A model generated the notes under the pieces. The model ran no database searches. It was given only the letters and a program-made list of their open reading frames with translations, and had not been told where the DNA came from. This document shows, in pieces, positions 14,276 to 26,328 of a stretch of 64,000 bases of DNA (positions within the stretch are counted from its first letter, which is position 1; every line of letters begins with the position of its first letter). A program made the translations under genes and the position numbers. Origin of the DNA: Podaxis mareebaensis (Eukaryota; Basidiomycota; Agaricomycetes; Agaricales; Agaricaceae); assembly GCA_018524725.1 (NCBI GenBank), contig JAEUWP010000381.1, forward strand, positions 54,583 to 118,582, given 5' to 3'.

Positions 14276-14951
14276 GGCTATAAGGTTGGGGTATCCCGCG
14301 ACGATTTGCAGCCACTCCTTGAGGTTTTAAGGACGCGTGGGGGATCTTATCTCACAGCACGACATTTTCAGGATAACTTGCACAAACTGGAATCAGATTT
14401 CGATTTCGTCTCGAGATTCGTGGGATCTCGAGAAGGGACGGCTCTGTGACTCTGTTTGTGAAGCCGATGTATGATGCTCATGGGACGGGGTATGGCGCAA
14501 GAAGTCATTGACTTCTGTATTTGTGTCTGATAATGCATCATTATCGTAGCATGTCGAGAGGGGGAGTTGCGAACGTGACAAGGGATCAAACTCTGATTTG
14601 GAACAAAGCCTGATCAAGCCCGAAAAAATGGTCCAAGAAAAAATACCGAGGGAAGAAGTGAATGTGATACAGGTGGATGGGACACAAAAGACGCCACGGG
14701 ATGGAGTAGCGAGTGTAAGGAACCGAAGATGCGATTTTTGATGGAATGGCGAGCTCTGGCAGTGAGAAAATTAGAAGGCCTCATTTCCTGGATTGGCGAG
14801 ATACAGCTGAATGTGAGTCTTCCAAGACACAGTTTCCCAGTCACAAAGACAGAGTGAGATTTCGAGGGAGAAATGATTGCGTTGAGAACAAAGGCAGTGA
14901 TGTGGATGGGCCCGGGCCGAGGCGGGCCAATCAGTTGCTTTCCTCTCAACC
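14276..14951. promoter_or_regulatory. Divergent intergenic region, MFS permease / HIRA
   Basis: A 676-nt spacer lies between two genes that start away from each other. It probably carries both promoters. I see no strong TATA box or long ORF with family features. Confidence 0.4.
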
Positions 14952-17900
14952 ATGCACTTCACCAAGCCAGCGTGGGTTATCCACAAAGACTCTGCAAAGA
15001 GCGACTCAAATCCAAAACGTCTGTCCATATTCTCTGTACACGTACACCCCGACGGCTCTCGAATCGCAACGGGCGGCCTCGATGCCAAAGTCCGCATCTG
15101 GAGCACAAAGCCCATCCTCAACCCCGCATCAGAGGAGTCTGGCAAACCACCAAAGTCACTATGCACCCTCTCCATGCACACTGGCCCTGTCCTGACTGTG
15201 CGTTGGGCCCACTCTGGACGCTGGCTAGCGAGTGGAAGCGATGATGAAATCATTATGATTTGGGACCTTGACCCGTATGTCCTTTGCAACCGTGGCAGTC
15301 GCGTTTGTTCTTATCGCGTATGTGCGTCAGAAATTCACGAGGCAAGGTCTGGGGCTCAGATGAAGTGAATGTAGAGGGCTGGAAACCATTGAAACGACTA
15401 CCAGGTCACGAAAGCGGTGCGTCAATAGCCCCATTCTCGGCCACTTACTGAATCTCCCTCCAACGCTGTTAGATGTTACGGACGTTGCGTGGTCTCCTGG
15501 GGATAGATATCTTGCCTCTGTTGGTCTTGATTCGGCGGTGATAATTTGGTGTGGGTTTACCCTAGGTATGGACAAATGTCTTGTTGATCGGATAGTTTGA
15601 CTGAACGCGCGTCCACCGTAGAGCGTCTCCACAAGATTGACCAGCACCAAGGTTTTGTCAAGGGTGTGTGCTGGGATCCTGTTGGAGAGTTCCTCGCAAC
15701 TCAGTCCGATGACAGGTCCGTCAAAATCTGGCGGACGACCGATTGGGGTCTGGAAGCCGAAGTAAGGAAGCCTTTCGAGGACTCGCCGGGCAGCACGTTC
15801 TTTAGGCGCCTCAGGTGAGCGTGCTCCATATTCCTTGATGTTTCAGATCTCAGATGCCTTTCCAGCTGGTCGCCTGACGGCGCACATATAACGGCTTCTA
15901 ATGCCACAAACAACAAGGGCTTCGTGTTCATTGCAGCAGTTATCACGCGTAATACGTGGACCTCAGAGATCAGCCTCGTCGGTCACGAAAACACTATAGA
16001 AGTCGCGGTAGGTTTCCTTCGTGTATGTGTTCTATACTCGCCTGATTCTTCGTCGTAGTCCTATAACCCGCACATCTTCCTCCGGAATCCCAACGCGCCG
16101 GTCGCTACCGCAAATATATGTTCCGTGGTTGCATTAGGGGCAGATGATCGATCCGTTTCCATCTGGCAGACCAAATCTGCACGTCCCCTTATTGTGGCGA
16201 AGGAAGTCTTCGACCGGCAAATCATGGATCTCAGCTGGTACCTCAGTTATTGCTCTCATTGTCATAAAACTTAGTTAAATCAAACAGGTCCTGGGACGGA
16301 CTCACACTCTACGCTGCATCTTCGGATGGTACTATCGGTGTTTTCAACTTCGATCCTGAGGAGCTTGAAGGCATCGCTCCTCACTCCGTTCAAGAACAAT
16401 ACCTCGCTAAATTTGGCTTCAAACCACCTCCCATACCCGAGGGCTACTCTCACATTTACGCCCCAATGCAAGATTCGAACCAAGTACCTCAGAGTGACTT
16501 TGGTAGCAACGCTGGCGAGGAAAAGATTAACGTCTTAGTCGCCAAGAAGAGCAACAAGAACAAAAAACGCGTTAATTTGTCTTCTGTCCCCTCTGCCTCG
16601 GTACCCTCCGCTTCAACCAATGGTATTGGAGCAAGTACCTCGGCACCCTCCAGTGCATCTGTCATTCCGGTACATGACTTCGGAAAACGTGCGCCGCCGT
16701 CACGGATTGCCGCTTCGTCTGCCTTTCCATCACCACCAGAACAACCGTTTGATGTCTCTCATGCTCGTGGGGATTGGAACATGGAGATGGATGCGGATAT
16801 GGATGCTGCGCCGATAAGCGCTCTTGATGGATCTGCCATACAGACGCAGGCGCAAAAGGGGAAGTCGAGAAGTGGGAGCGATGAAGGGAAGGGGTCGATA
16901 TTTGTGAGGAACTTGGGCGGGAATGTGCATAGAAGTGTTGGAGTGGTAAAGGAGATTACGAGTGGGGTTGCTGGAAGTGGCGATAGATTGTGGAGGGACC
17001 AGCAAGACTTCGGGTTGAGCGTGCCGCCAGTTATGACGTACCTGAGCTGTGAGGTGGAGGGAGCAACAAACGATATTCTAGAGGTATGGAATTACGAGAA
17101 TGGCGGTGAGTAATTCGTGCGATTTAATTAAATAAATTCTGGCAGCTGACGGCTTTTGGCAGCACATACCAGGATAATGTTCGCCAGTAACAAGGACGTG
17201 CAATGGCTGGATTATGTGTCTTCACCAGTGTTGCTGGCGAAAGCGACCAACGTGTTTTGTGCGGTTGCCATGCAGGACGGAAGTGTGATTGTCTATTCCT
17301 TGAACGGCCGGAGGTGAGCTCCAACCATTTTCAACACTTCAATCCAACCTTACCCGTCGTCGATTAGGTTACTGCCGATGCTAAATTTGGGCTCGCCGGC
17401 GTCTTACATGGATGCCAACAAACACTGTTTGATGATTGTTACATTAAACGGTCAACTCTATTCTTGGTACGGTTTTTTCCCCCAAAATTGAGTATCAGGA
17501 AAGAGAATTGATTGCACATGCAGGAACGTCAAGAAGCAAGCGGCCAACTTCCCTCCCGTATCCCTACGGCCCATCCTTTCCAACCCCAACACGCGACTAA
17601 CGGGCGTCTCAACAAGATCCAACGGCGTGTCGATGCTGAGCTGTTCGAACGCCGTCGTGTACACATATGACCTCTCCCTCAACTGTTTCACCAAACTTGC
17701 GGATCGGTGGTGGGCAGAAGGTTCAGATGCGTGGCAGAGACAACGTTCGGCCGTCGCTACAAGCGGAAACAACAATAAAGGCCTCGTGGCGTATGTCGAA
17801 GGATATTGCAATAACACACCGGTGCCCGAGTCACCTACGGCTTCCAATACTACAGGTGCGGGAGGGGAAAAGACGAAACCGCAGTGGTGGGCTGAGGCAC

Positions 17901-18340
17901 TTACGTTGGGACACCTTGAGACAAGGATGTATGCAGCAAAGATGTTGGATAGCCCGGTTGAGTATAAGCAGGCGTTGTTGACGTATGCTAGGAGAATTGC
18001 AGATGAGGGATTTAGGTGGAAGGCGGAGGAGTTAATTAGGGAGCTATTTGGGCCAGTTTATTGGTACGTCTTTATTGCCTTGTTGTTCTTTCCTGGGTTT
18101 ATTGAGTTGGGTTGTGCGTAGGCGGCCTGGGAGGGATGATGGGTGGACGCCCACTGTTGCGGGAATGGCGAAGAGGGATTTGTTGAAGGAGGTTTTGTCG
18201 ATATTTGGTGCGTTTTTCTTGCCTTGGACTGGTCATTAATTCTCAAAAATTGCCTTGTGTTTTTAGCGAGGAGTAAGACACTGACAAAATTGGGCGTGGA
18301 GTGGCAGGATACACTCAAGAAAGCTGTGAATGACGATTGA
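14952..18340 (+). CDS. HIR1: HIRA/Hir1 histone H3-H4 chaperone subunit
   Basis: Subunit of the HIR complex, which deposits H3-H4 independently of replication and represses histone genes in the nucleus. The start gives MHFTKPAWVIHKD, followed by a seven-bladed WD40 propeller; blades are visible as GGLDAKVRIWS, GSDDEIIMIWD, VGLDSAVIIW, QSDDRSVKIWR, GADDRSVSIWQ and SSDGTIGVF. After the propeller, KNKKRVNLSSV matches the ASF1-binding B motif (basic residues followed by hydrophobic and serine). The C-terminal Hira domain follows (HCLMIVTLNGQLYSWN and LADRWWAEGSDAWQ). About eleven introns of 50-60 nt leave roughly 930 residues. Splice junctions such as GHES/DVTDVAW and FRRL/SWSPDGA restore WD repeats exactly. 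It ends at TGA 18338-18340. The last intron and exon are the source of two downstream remnants (21083 and 27401). Confidence 0.95.
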
Positions 18341-18736
18341 GGTATAATGTGTGTTTTTATTTCGGCTTCGGTTGTTTTAATTCCTCTTGTTGATATATAG
18401 TGTATCTTGTGCGTATTACTTGTATTTAATGTTGTGTCAGAAACGCCGAGCGGCCTCCAAACGCTAGCATTAATGTTGAGATGCTTGACTTGGGCGATTC
18501 GTCGTTGGACGAACGGGGCGAGCCTTTAAGAAAAAGCATGCGTCGAGCACGGGAAGGTCATCAGGGAAGCACCTGCGTCTGCATCCTAGGCGGGTCTTGG
18601 TAGGAACTCCGTCACGGGCGCTAAACACCAAGCGTTTCGAACCAAAAAAAAAACGGCATCGATATTGCCGGCACTTGGTTTCGTGACCTTCGACGCCAAG
18701 GAACGCCGGGAAGCTATACCTTCTTTCTCCTCCACC
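18341..18736. other. HIRA 3' flank and NLR upstream region
   Basis: This flank is itself copied at about 21222-21560 and 27476-27800, with shared phrases such as TTGATATATAGTGTATCTTGT and GTCAGAAAC. A minus-strand frame of 137 codons here is a shadow without family features. Confidence 0.6.
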
Positions 18737-20609
18737 ATGGCGATTTTTCCCGGTGCCCGCAACTTCACGGTAAATAACTCCGAGTTTGTGGACCAATCCT
18801 CGCACACCCAAATCAGCATCAATATTAAGGACAGATCCGAAAAAACAGGTGAGGATCCCCGACGCAATGGAAGTGCCGTACACTGATCCCCACGGTTAGG
18901 CCTCCAGACGCTGCTTGAAGCCTCAATCCCCGAGGCCAGCTACGACTCCTCTGCTCGCTATCCACCTCCTCTGTGCCATCCTGGAACACGGAAGGACTAT
19001 ATCGAAAGACTCATCCGATGGAGTCTAAACGTAGACAACCATACCGATCGAATTGCGTGGTTGCGAGGGCCTGCAGGCGTTGGGAAGTCTGCCGTTGCCC
19101 AGTCTTGTGCTGAGGCCCTAGGAGAGAAACTAGGCGCCGCGTTCTTCTTCTCCCGCTCAAACAACTGGGATGATCCCGACCGCCTCTTCACCTCCATCTC
19201 GCACCAACTTGCTGTCAAGTTCAACTCGTATGGTGACCTCCTGGATTCCAAAATTCACCGTAACCCCACACTGGTCAAGAAGTCGATCCCATACCAGTTC
19301 CACAACCTCCTTGTTGCTCCATTCCGTGAACTCAAAGCCAAGGGAGAGGAGGTCACTGAGCGTGTCATTATCATTGATGGTCTTGACGAATGCGCGACTG
19401 CGGAGGCGCAGATAGACATCATCAAGCTCGTTGTGGAATCCGCCCGAACCCAATCCACTCCTTTCCTTTGGATCTTCCTCAGCCGCCTTGAGCCTCATCT
19501 CTTTTCTGCGTTTGACTCAACAGAGGCCAGGTCGCTATGTCTCCGGATAGAGTTTCCCGTATCTAGGGAGGTTGACCATGAAATTGCTCTATATCTGACG
19601 GACAAGTTGGCCGATATCGCCCGGAAGCATGGCCTTACGTTGCCGTGGCCTTCTGGAGAAGATGTGAGGGTTATCGTCGACCTCTCTGCAGGGCTATTTG
19701 CTTGTGCCCATACTGTTGTTCGATTCGTTGATGAAGAAGACTCGGCCGGGCCCGTGGACCAGTTGGGTGCAGTCCTCCGCCTGGCAAAGCGCATAGCCAC
19801 AAAGGGACCTAACCACCCTCTATCGGGACTGGATGACTTTTATGCCCTCATCATGGAACGTGTGCCCCCGAAAAGGCTTCAAACTGTGCAGTGGATCCTT
19901 TTGGTAACACGTATGCCCGGAATCCAGAACGCTATCGAGAACGCAACGCTGCTGGGCTTATCCGAAATACAATTCCGAGACGCATGTCGTTCTCTCCACT
20001 CCGTTATGAGGATCAATGAGGGCCTTTTTCCTAGCATCTCTTTCTACCACGCATCTTTCATGGACTATCTCGAGGATCCAGCCAGGTCTCGAGGATTTTG
20101 CATCTGGGCGGATTGTGCCGTAGCACTGTGGGATGAATTATTGCGCAAGCTGAATCAGATTCGAGTAATCAACTACGAGCCGGACTGTGAGTGATACCCT
20201 ATTTGTTAATCTATCAATCCATCTGAGTTCCACATTATTAGACCAGTATATTCCCGAGCTTGTCTACACCTGGCAGGACACAATGCACTTTTACAGTCCT
20301 GATGGTGATTGGTGGTTCAAACTTGTTCGCGCACTTTTTGAGCTCCTCGTGTCATCAATTGATTTGAATAGTGACGTGCAAAGGCTCAAGGTCCTGGTGA
20401 ATCTTGACTTTAGAAGAATATCCTTCCTGAGGCCTATGCTCCTTGGAGGTATAGAACTACAGGTATTGTTGCAGAAAGTAAGGAATTTCAACTACGTACA
20501 CAACCTCGTCACTGATATTTGCCCAGACCCCGCCAAAATCCCAACTTATTCGCTGTTCAAAGGTCATTACTTTATCTCAATTTGCCCGAAGCATCTTCCA
20601 GAAGTCTAA
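18737..20609 (+). CDS. NACHT-domain NLR, C-terminus shortened by a stop codon
   Basis: Fungal STAND protein of the kind linked to non-self recognition and programmed cell death. Exons 18737-18848, 18900-20186 and 20242-20609 encode 588 residues. The N-terminus has a short SINIKD segment, then the CHPGTR motif that precedes many agaricomycete NACHT domains. Walker A is GPAGVGKSA, Walker B is VIIIDGLDEC, and LWIFLSRLEPH is the sensor-1 region. The winged-helix part follows (FYHASFMDYLEDPARS). No LRR, WD or ankyrin repeats follow. The stop is a GAA-to-TAA change relative to the copy at 26.9 kb, where the frame runs on about 41 residues more. The C-terminal part lies inside the tandem duplication, so this is the only copy with a NACHT domain. 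It is probably still functional, but that cannot be proven. Confidence 0.88.
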
Positions 20610-20734
20610 GCGGCCGCCCACTTACGTAATTGGGTCTGGGGACAAGAAAGCTCTCCTCACAGAAAATTGTTACGGCCGGGTTACTCTTATCCCATACTTC
20701 AAGCAACAAAAGATCCTGAAGCAGCTCTATGATA

Positions 20735-21082
20735 TGCTTAGAACGTCACATCCAGCTGATGTTGACTCATCTTCATTACTCACCTCACCGCCAACACGAT
20801 GAGTTAGGCCACACGTACATGTAAAGGAAATATATTCGTTAGTGCACAAGGATCTAAGTGCACGTAACCTACGAACATCTCAAATTATTGTTCCAGGCAA
20901 ACGAGAGAGCTACGAGAGCGGCAGTGACGGCCAAGGAGGAAATCAGGTCTAAAACAGCCCCTAGGAGAGGACCTAGCACGCCATATCGAAGACCCCGCAG
21001 AAACAGTGAGAGAACTATCCGCCTTTATCGGGATCAATGATGACGTCGAAATCCCCTTCAATAGAACCCGACACACAAACAA
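20735..21082. other. Spacer in unit A, no gene
   Basis: The NLR frame beyond its stop ends near 20731. The rest is repeated in unit B (27042-27400) with small indels and no coherent frame. Confidence 0.5.
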
Positions 21083-21221
21083 CGATATTTGGCGTGTTTT
21101 CCTTGCCGCGGACCGGTGGTTGATTCTCAATTCGTCTTGTATTTTAGCGAGGAGTAAGATGTTAACAAGGCTGAAGATGGAGCGGCGGAATATGCTCAAG
21201 AAGGTCGCGAACAACGATTGA
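21083..21221 (+). pseudogene. HIRA 3'-end remnant (unit A)
   Basis: The last HIRA intron and final exon are copied here: GATATTTGGCGTG, then TTTTAG, then a frame with ARSKMLTRLKMERR that ends NND-stop. The parental exon has ARSKTLTKLGVEWQ and NDD-stop. The intron donor is altered from GTGCGT to GCGTGT. Nothing upstream is HIRA, so this is a non-functional fragment. Similarity continues into the HIRA 3' flank to about 21560. Confidence 0.85.
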
Positions 21222-21813
21222 GGTGTAACGTGCACGGTTTTGGGTCGGCTTCGATTGATTTAATCCTTGTTGTTGATATATAGTGTATCTTGTGTGTATA
21301 ACTTGTAGTACTTACTGATATGTCAGAAACACCGGGCGCCCCACAAACGTCAGTACTGATATTGAGAAGCCTGGCTTGGGCGATTCCAGGGCACTGACGA
21401 TTCGATGCCAGTGGGTGAACGCGAGGGGCTTTTTGGAAAATGTGTACGCCAAGTGTGAAAGGAACTATCTCCGGGAAGGCAGCCACTATCACACCTCGGT
21501 GCTCGGCTGATCGTTTACACCCTAGGCAGATAGGTAGGAAACTCCGTTTCGGGCGCCAATGCTAATGGACTGATCCTCGAAGTTTCGGACATCTGACCAA
21601 GCTCAGCATTGTCAAAAAGGCAATTGATCATGCATATTATCTGAAACCAGATTAACTTCATTCGAAACAGAAGGCACAGTCGAATTAAACATTTCTAGAG
21701 TGGAGCGGAATGCAGGCCAGAAAGAAAGGACGAAAGAAAGGAAAAGAAAAAAGGCAGAAACAGTCTTGCAAAATCGATCACAGATCGACTGAAAGTGAGC
21801 TACCCAATGAATC

Positions 21814-23513
21814 TTACGCAGCCTTCTCTTCAGTTTCCGGTTCCTGAGGCTTCCCCGTTGACTCTTCTAAGGTTTTGGCTTTGGGATCCTTTAATGTTAT
21901 CTCTACCTGGCCAAAGAGGTGATCCTCGATCATCTGCCCAGGCAGGACCATCTAAGGAGAAGCTCAGGCATGATCGTTTGGACATCTTGAGATACGACGC
22001 ACCCAAAGGCCCTTCAGCAGTAGTACTTTCTCCGTACTCTTCAGGTCAGAGTTGTCGAGGACTTGGGTAGCGTATGCTTTTGATGTGATGAGGTTGACGA
22101 CGCCGAAGACCCAGTGGTCTCCACTAGTAAGGCAGAACTTGAGAACTCGGCGCCCTTTGCGCCCATATCTCTGCCTGTAGGATTTCTGCAGTCGGGACAC
22201 TAACATTCCGTAGATCAGTTTGCATGACGCACGCTGCGCAACATGTGGCAATCGCCTGATACACGCCTGAGCTAACTATGGCCAGGAAAAATGTAAATGA
22301 GTTCTTAGTAATGCTGTATAACCGCCGGGGAAACAACTTACTGCCCGTCAAAGAGAACCACTCTTTTCGTTTGGCTTCTATAAAGAGGATCTCCCAATCT
22401 AGATTGTTGGATTGACTCATCATGGATAGTTTGCGCTCAAGATATCTGGCAAGGTTCTGGTAGGTTCCGTGGACTTTAACAAAGTCAGGTCGCAAACTAT
22501 GCAAAGAGGAAATGAAACATACAGCTTCCAAGACCGAGAGCATCGAGAAGTTTGTCGGTATGTTCTTCCAGTTCACAGTGTGGTAAGGTGTCATTGTTGG
22601 CGTCCTTGTAACCGATAATTGTCAGCAAGGCATAATCAACTTCCCCGGTGAGATATGTCCGATGAACTTTTGTCCCATCTGTACGCTTCATCTCCACTGC
22701 CTCGTGATCTGAGGTTATCCGGGCGAGCCAGAACTCTAGCTTAGAGGTGGTCGGGTGATGGTCGGCAAGCGCATCAAAATGAGTATCAATCATCACCCTT
22801 GCTACGCGTTCTGACTATGACCAACGGGTAGAAGGCGTGGTAGTCGCTGCGAGAGGAAAATACTCACAGCCCCGTGATAACGACGCCTCTTCTTCTCTAG
22901 TGTACCATTCAACTCCCTGACGTGCTCACCGTTGATAGGATAATGGTACATATGGAGTTTCTTGAAGCTGTCTGACTTGGAAACTTCCAGGATGTCGTTG
23001 ATGGGATACCAAGCTGAAACCTGGATGCCGAGTCTCTTGAAAGTGTCGGCAGTCTTGATGTCGGAGAGACTCATTGTCTTCGCATTCGATACATGTCAAT
23101 CGATAACAAGTGGGCCCATGGGTCATTACTTACTTTAAACGTATCCTCCAAATAACTCCTGGTAGCAACTCGCCCGACAAAGTCCCGCAAATGGTTTGGA
23201 TTAAAAGATAGCGAGTACAGTGCATTGAGGTAGTCATTGCGAGCCTTTTCATCGGGCACGTTGCTTTGAATTTGAATTTTGACGGGTGCCAGAATTTCGA
23301 CTTCAAGTTCTCCTCGCGCTCGTTTGGTGCCCCATTCCTGGGCATTCTCCGTGATCAGCTTGTCAAGGCGCAACAGGAAATCGGATCCAAGGTCTGAGGC
23401 GTCGGAAGTCTTGAGGATTGAAGATGTATCTAGGAAGTAGAAGAAAAGAATGCTCGTAAGCACTCGCACGGACGATATTCGTATGGGAGGGTACCTTGAA
23501 CTGGAACTGCCAT
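21814..23513 (-). CDS. PD-(D/E)xK nuclease-like protein, copy A
   Basis: I read eight exons and 433 residues. A 19-nt first exon (MAVPVQ) is followed by a helical N-terminal region (TENAQEWGTKRARGELE). The predicted nuclease core lies at residues about 195-360: a helix with LEFWLARI, then TGEVDYALL with Asp 235, then ILFIEAKR with Glu 305 and Lys 307, then VYQAIATCCA with Gln 323, then FCLTSGDHWVFGVV. That is the order D...ExK...Q of the restriction-endonuclease-like fold found in fungal and oomycete Crinkler-type effectors and many selfish genes. The C-terminus is acidic (PEPETEEKAA). No signal peptide is present, so it would act inside the cell. Splice sites were set by comparison with copy B: indels between the copies fall in introns. 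Family membership is my inference from motif order. Confidence 0.72.
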
Positions 23514-23851
23514 TTGAACAGGTAGGAGTGGCAAGCACTATGTTTTCGCTTTGGTGGGAGCCGCGCATTGGGACGCGTATCCGTTAAATATTACATCTTG
23601 CCTACGGATTCGTTGTCTGTGGCGTGCATTGCTCGAGGCGAATGGTCACCTCGTTTGTAAATCTAACTCCTTCCGAGCGATCTGGCAGGTTAACTGATTT
23701 ATTGAATGTGATAGATGTGACATGATCTTGAATCTAGATCGGGGTATAGGGATCAATGATGACGTATAGGTCACGGATGGTGACAAGTGCAGACTGCACG
23801 CAGCTGCACGCGTCGCACACCTTTGCCCTCAACGTTGTTGTCTCGCCCTCG
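23514..23851. promoter_or_regulatory. Shared divergent promoter region, nuclease-like / F-box, copy A
   Basis: The 338-nt spacer between the two start codons has exactly the same length in unit B (29758-30095). It contains TGACGTAT, a CRE/ATF-like half site, also kept in B. No clear TATA box is seen. Head-to-head spacing of this size commonly allows co-expression. Confidence 0.5.
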
Positions 23852-25508
23852 ATGTTTTCTTTGTTCTACCATAAAAACGTACTTGGCGTGCTGCGGAGAA
23901 TTATACTCTGGTTCCTATCCCGTGTCAGGGAGCTGTTTCGCATCAAATGGTTCCATGGTTCGAGCCCCCAAAGGACAATTCAAACCTTGCCACTCGAAAT
24001 ACTATGCGAAATTTTCCAACACCTGGATAGCAGGGGACTGCTTGCTATCAAGCTGGTATGCCCTACTAGTACTTCTGATTGACAACGTTGCCATTTACTT
24101 TTCCAGGCTTGCAGGACGTTCTACCATGCTACAAAATCGCGACAGTTCTGGCAACGCTTCGTCGAAACGTGTCAGTCACTAAGCGGTGAGTCGGAAATCG
24201 GCGAATCTGTGGAGGGACGCACAGTCCCGGACCTTGAGCGGTGGGTTATACGGAGACTGCGAGTCCATGAATCCTGGTTTCTCGACGCCCCTCTTGCCTT
24301 TCACGCCCGTCAAATCCAGTATCCACAAGTGGCGGCGATATGTGATAGCCAGCTTCTTCCAGGTGGGCGATGGCTCATAGCGATTACCCTGGAAGGCCAA
24401 GTCTTCGCCTATGACCTGAACTCATCTTGCGCTGAGCACCAATTACTTTTTGATTCGGGAGAGTATGACAAAGAAGACAGAACGCTTGATAATCTCACGT
24501 CTTTCGCGGTCTGGGTTGGACCATTAGGGAGGACACTGTCATTTCGTGTTGTCTTATGGAGGGTAACGGGACCCACTGCAGGTGAATTCTCAATTTACGG
24601 GGTGGAACTAAGATTTAACCATATTTTCAGTGGGGCGCGTGACTAGGACAGTCATATACGAAGTGAATCTCCCAGAGGATGGAGAGATATCTCATTTCAT
24701 TTCAAAACCGCTATACGCCTCGCGCAATTACCAAGACATAGGAAAACCTTGTGTCGGAATATCGGACAGATACTTAGCGGAAGTACGGGCGATTTGGAAC
24801 GGGGACGGTAGTTTCCAGCTGGCGTTATTCTTCTGTCAGTACGTGGCAGATGAGAGCAGTAGCTCTCCGTTTGAAGTCCATGCCGAACTTGCTACCACTG
24901 AGGTTCTGGTGCGTATTGCTAGATTCCTGCTTTCGTACTCTGATGTTTCATAGTATCATATCTACTTCACTCCCCACGACCAAATCGTGGCAGCAGGCAC
25001 CGATTTCGTTGAGATTTACACCTTTCAACAAATCAGAAGCCTCGAAGCGCAGCAGAGACTATCACCTTTGCACAGGGTCCAGCTCACGTCTTGTATCAAT
25101 CGCCTTGTGGGACCATTCCTTCATCAGAACTTCTTCTGGATAGCATCCGTCCTCGGTGGGGAGGAATTGTTGTTGGTGCGACTATCTCAAGAGGCATCCG
25201 ATCCTCCCCTGGTTACAACACTCGATCACCGCTCTGGGGAAATAGATCGTACATTGGGGTCTGCTTTCTTCAATCAAACTGCGACTGTTGCCATCCACTC
25301 CGATTGGGCATTAGACATACGAGCATACTCTTGGGATACGGAGCTGGCGCGATGTCATTTTCAAATTAAAAATTGTCAGCTTCGTGAGCTTCATGAGCAC
25401 CATGCTTCAGCAAACGTTTTCAAGATAGTGGGTGTAGACACAGCGACAGGTCGGGTTGTATTGTTACACCGGCACAACAAACTATGTATTGTTCTTGATA
25501 CAAGATAA
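23852..25508 (+). CDS. F-box protein, copy A
   Basis: Adaptor of SCF ubiquitin ligases that would bind Skp1 through the F-box and recruit a target. Four exons give about 500 residues. Residues about 45-95 are a classic F-box: IQTLPLEILCEIFQHLDSR, then across an intron ACRTFYHATKSRQFWQRF. The rest has beta-propeller-like strands (GRWLIAITLEGQVFAYDL, RVVLHRHN-type ends) and could be a substrate-binding domain, but no WD or LRR pattern is clear. The introns are GTATGC..TTTCCAG, GTGAATTC..TTTTCAG and GTGCGT..TTTCATAG, all conserved in copy B. I chose ATG 23852 because upstream in-frame sequence differs from B. It is divergent from the nuclease-like gene. Confidence 0.82.
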
Positions 25509-25916
25509 ACAACACACCTCATATATATATATATATTTCGACCACTTGTGTTTCCTCTATTCTCCGAATCTTCCGCTCTGTTCATCTCTTCAACCTATGC
25601 CACGTCTTTGTTCCACAGATGTTTCAAGCTCGCCAGTTTCATTTCCGAGTCTTTGCAGGGTCAATTTCGTTTTCCTTTGAGCTTCGGGGCAGCTGCCAGA
25701 CAAAAGATAGCCATATTTTCGAGATGTGCCAAGACCTGCACAATGACCAGTCCAGAAGGGGACGTTTTCAGAGGCTTCCGAACCTTTTTATACACCAGAT
25801 GAATTTCCGGTTCCACTAGAGCGCCGGGTTCTGAGTTCGGATATGCTCAGCATACATCACTTCGGCGGGACGTGTTTTTCGACATGGGGCACTTTGTCCT
25901 GGTTCGTACAGAGAGT
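25509..25916. other. Spacer with an AT dinucleotide run
   Basis: An AT repeat of about 8 units lies at 25520-25536; unit B has a shorter run. The rest is alignable with B. Plus-strand frames here are not preserved in length between the copies, so I call no gene. Confidence 0.45.
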
Positions 25917-26162
25917 CTATACCGCCGATGTATTTTCACTGCCATTTCCTGAAGAACAACTGTATTCCATTCTTGCCACCAGGACGAAGCTCTTGCGTGG
26001 ATCATGGGTATACAGCTTCAATTTCAGGCCCGTAATGAGTTCGACGGCTCGGTCAAGAAACATTTCTTGACCGACATTGATCTGATTAGCATTAGCTATA
26101 AACGAGGAGCTGTAGAGAAACACAAGACAGACAGTGGCCAAAAGCCAGCTGGGTCCTTGCAT
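25917..26162 (-). CDS. Candidate small secreted protein (unit A)
   Basis: An intact 81-codon frame begins with a convincing signal peptide (WLLATVCLVFLYSSSFIANA). A mature part with FLDRAVELITG and LYTHDPRKSF follows, and it contains one cysteine. In unit B the second codon is a stop and an insertion shifts the frame. A plus-strand frame over the same bases (25843-26070) is better kept between the units, so the coding strand is uncertain. There could be further exons that I did not find. Confidence 0.35.
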   Translation of the reverse strand: MQGPSWLLATVCLVFLYSSSFIANANQINVGQEMFLDRAVELITGLKLKLYTHDPRKSFVLVARMEYSCSSGNGSENTSAV

Positions 26163-26328
26163 GGAAATTGAAAAGTTGACTGTCGTAGTGAAAGGAGTGT
26201 CATGAGGAAGAAATGGGGTGATCCGTGTGCGAGAAAGAGAACGAAATCTCAGGCAGTTGTAGATGAGATTAGATGAAAGGAACCAGGAAGAGACAAATCA
26301 TTAGAACGGGTATCAGTTAATAGCCCTT

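Larger units (their letters stand above)
20029..26328 (+). repeat. Tandem segmental duplication, unit A
   Basis: From the NLR codon region at GGGCCTTTTTCC to the sequence ATCAGTTAATAG, this 6.3-kb block is repeated directly at 26329-32575. In a hand-aligned stretch of about 185 nt in the NLR 3' exon I count 13 differences, all transitions; other stretches show some transversions. Overall I estimate just over 90% identity. The unit holds the NLR 3' end, the HIRA remnant, the nuclease-like gene, the F-box gene and a small secreted ORF. Confidence 0.93.

Noticed and set aside
18470..18883. 137-codon minus-strand frame upstream of the NLR
   Set aside because: It overlaps the NLR first exon on the opposite strand, has no domain, and lies in the copied HIRA flank where the frame is not kept.
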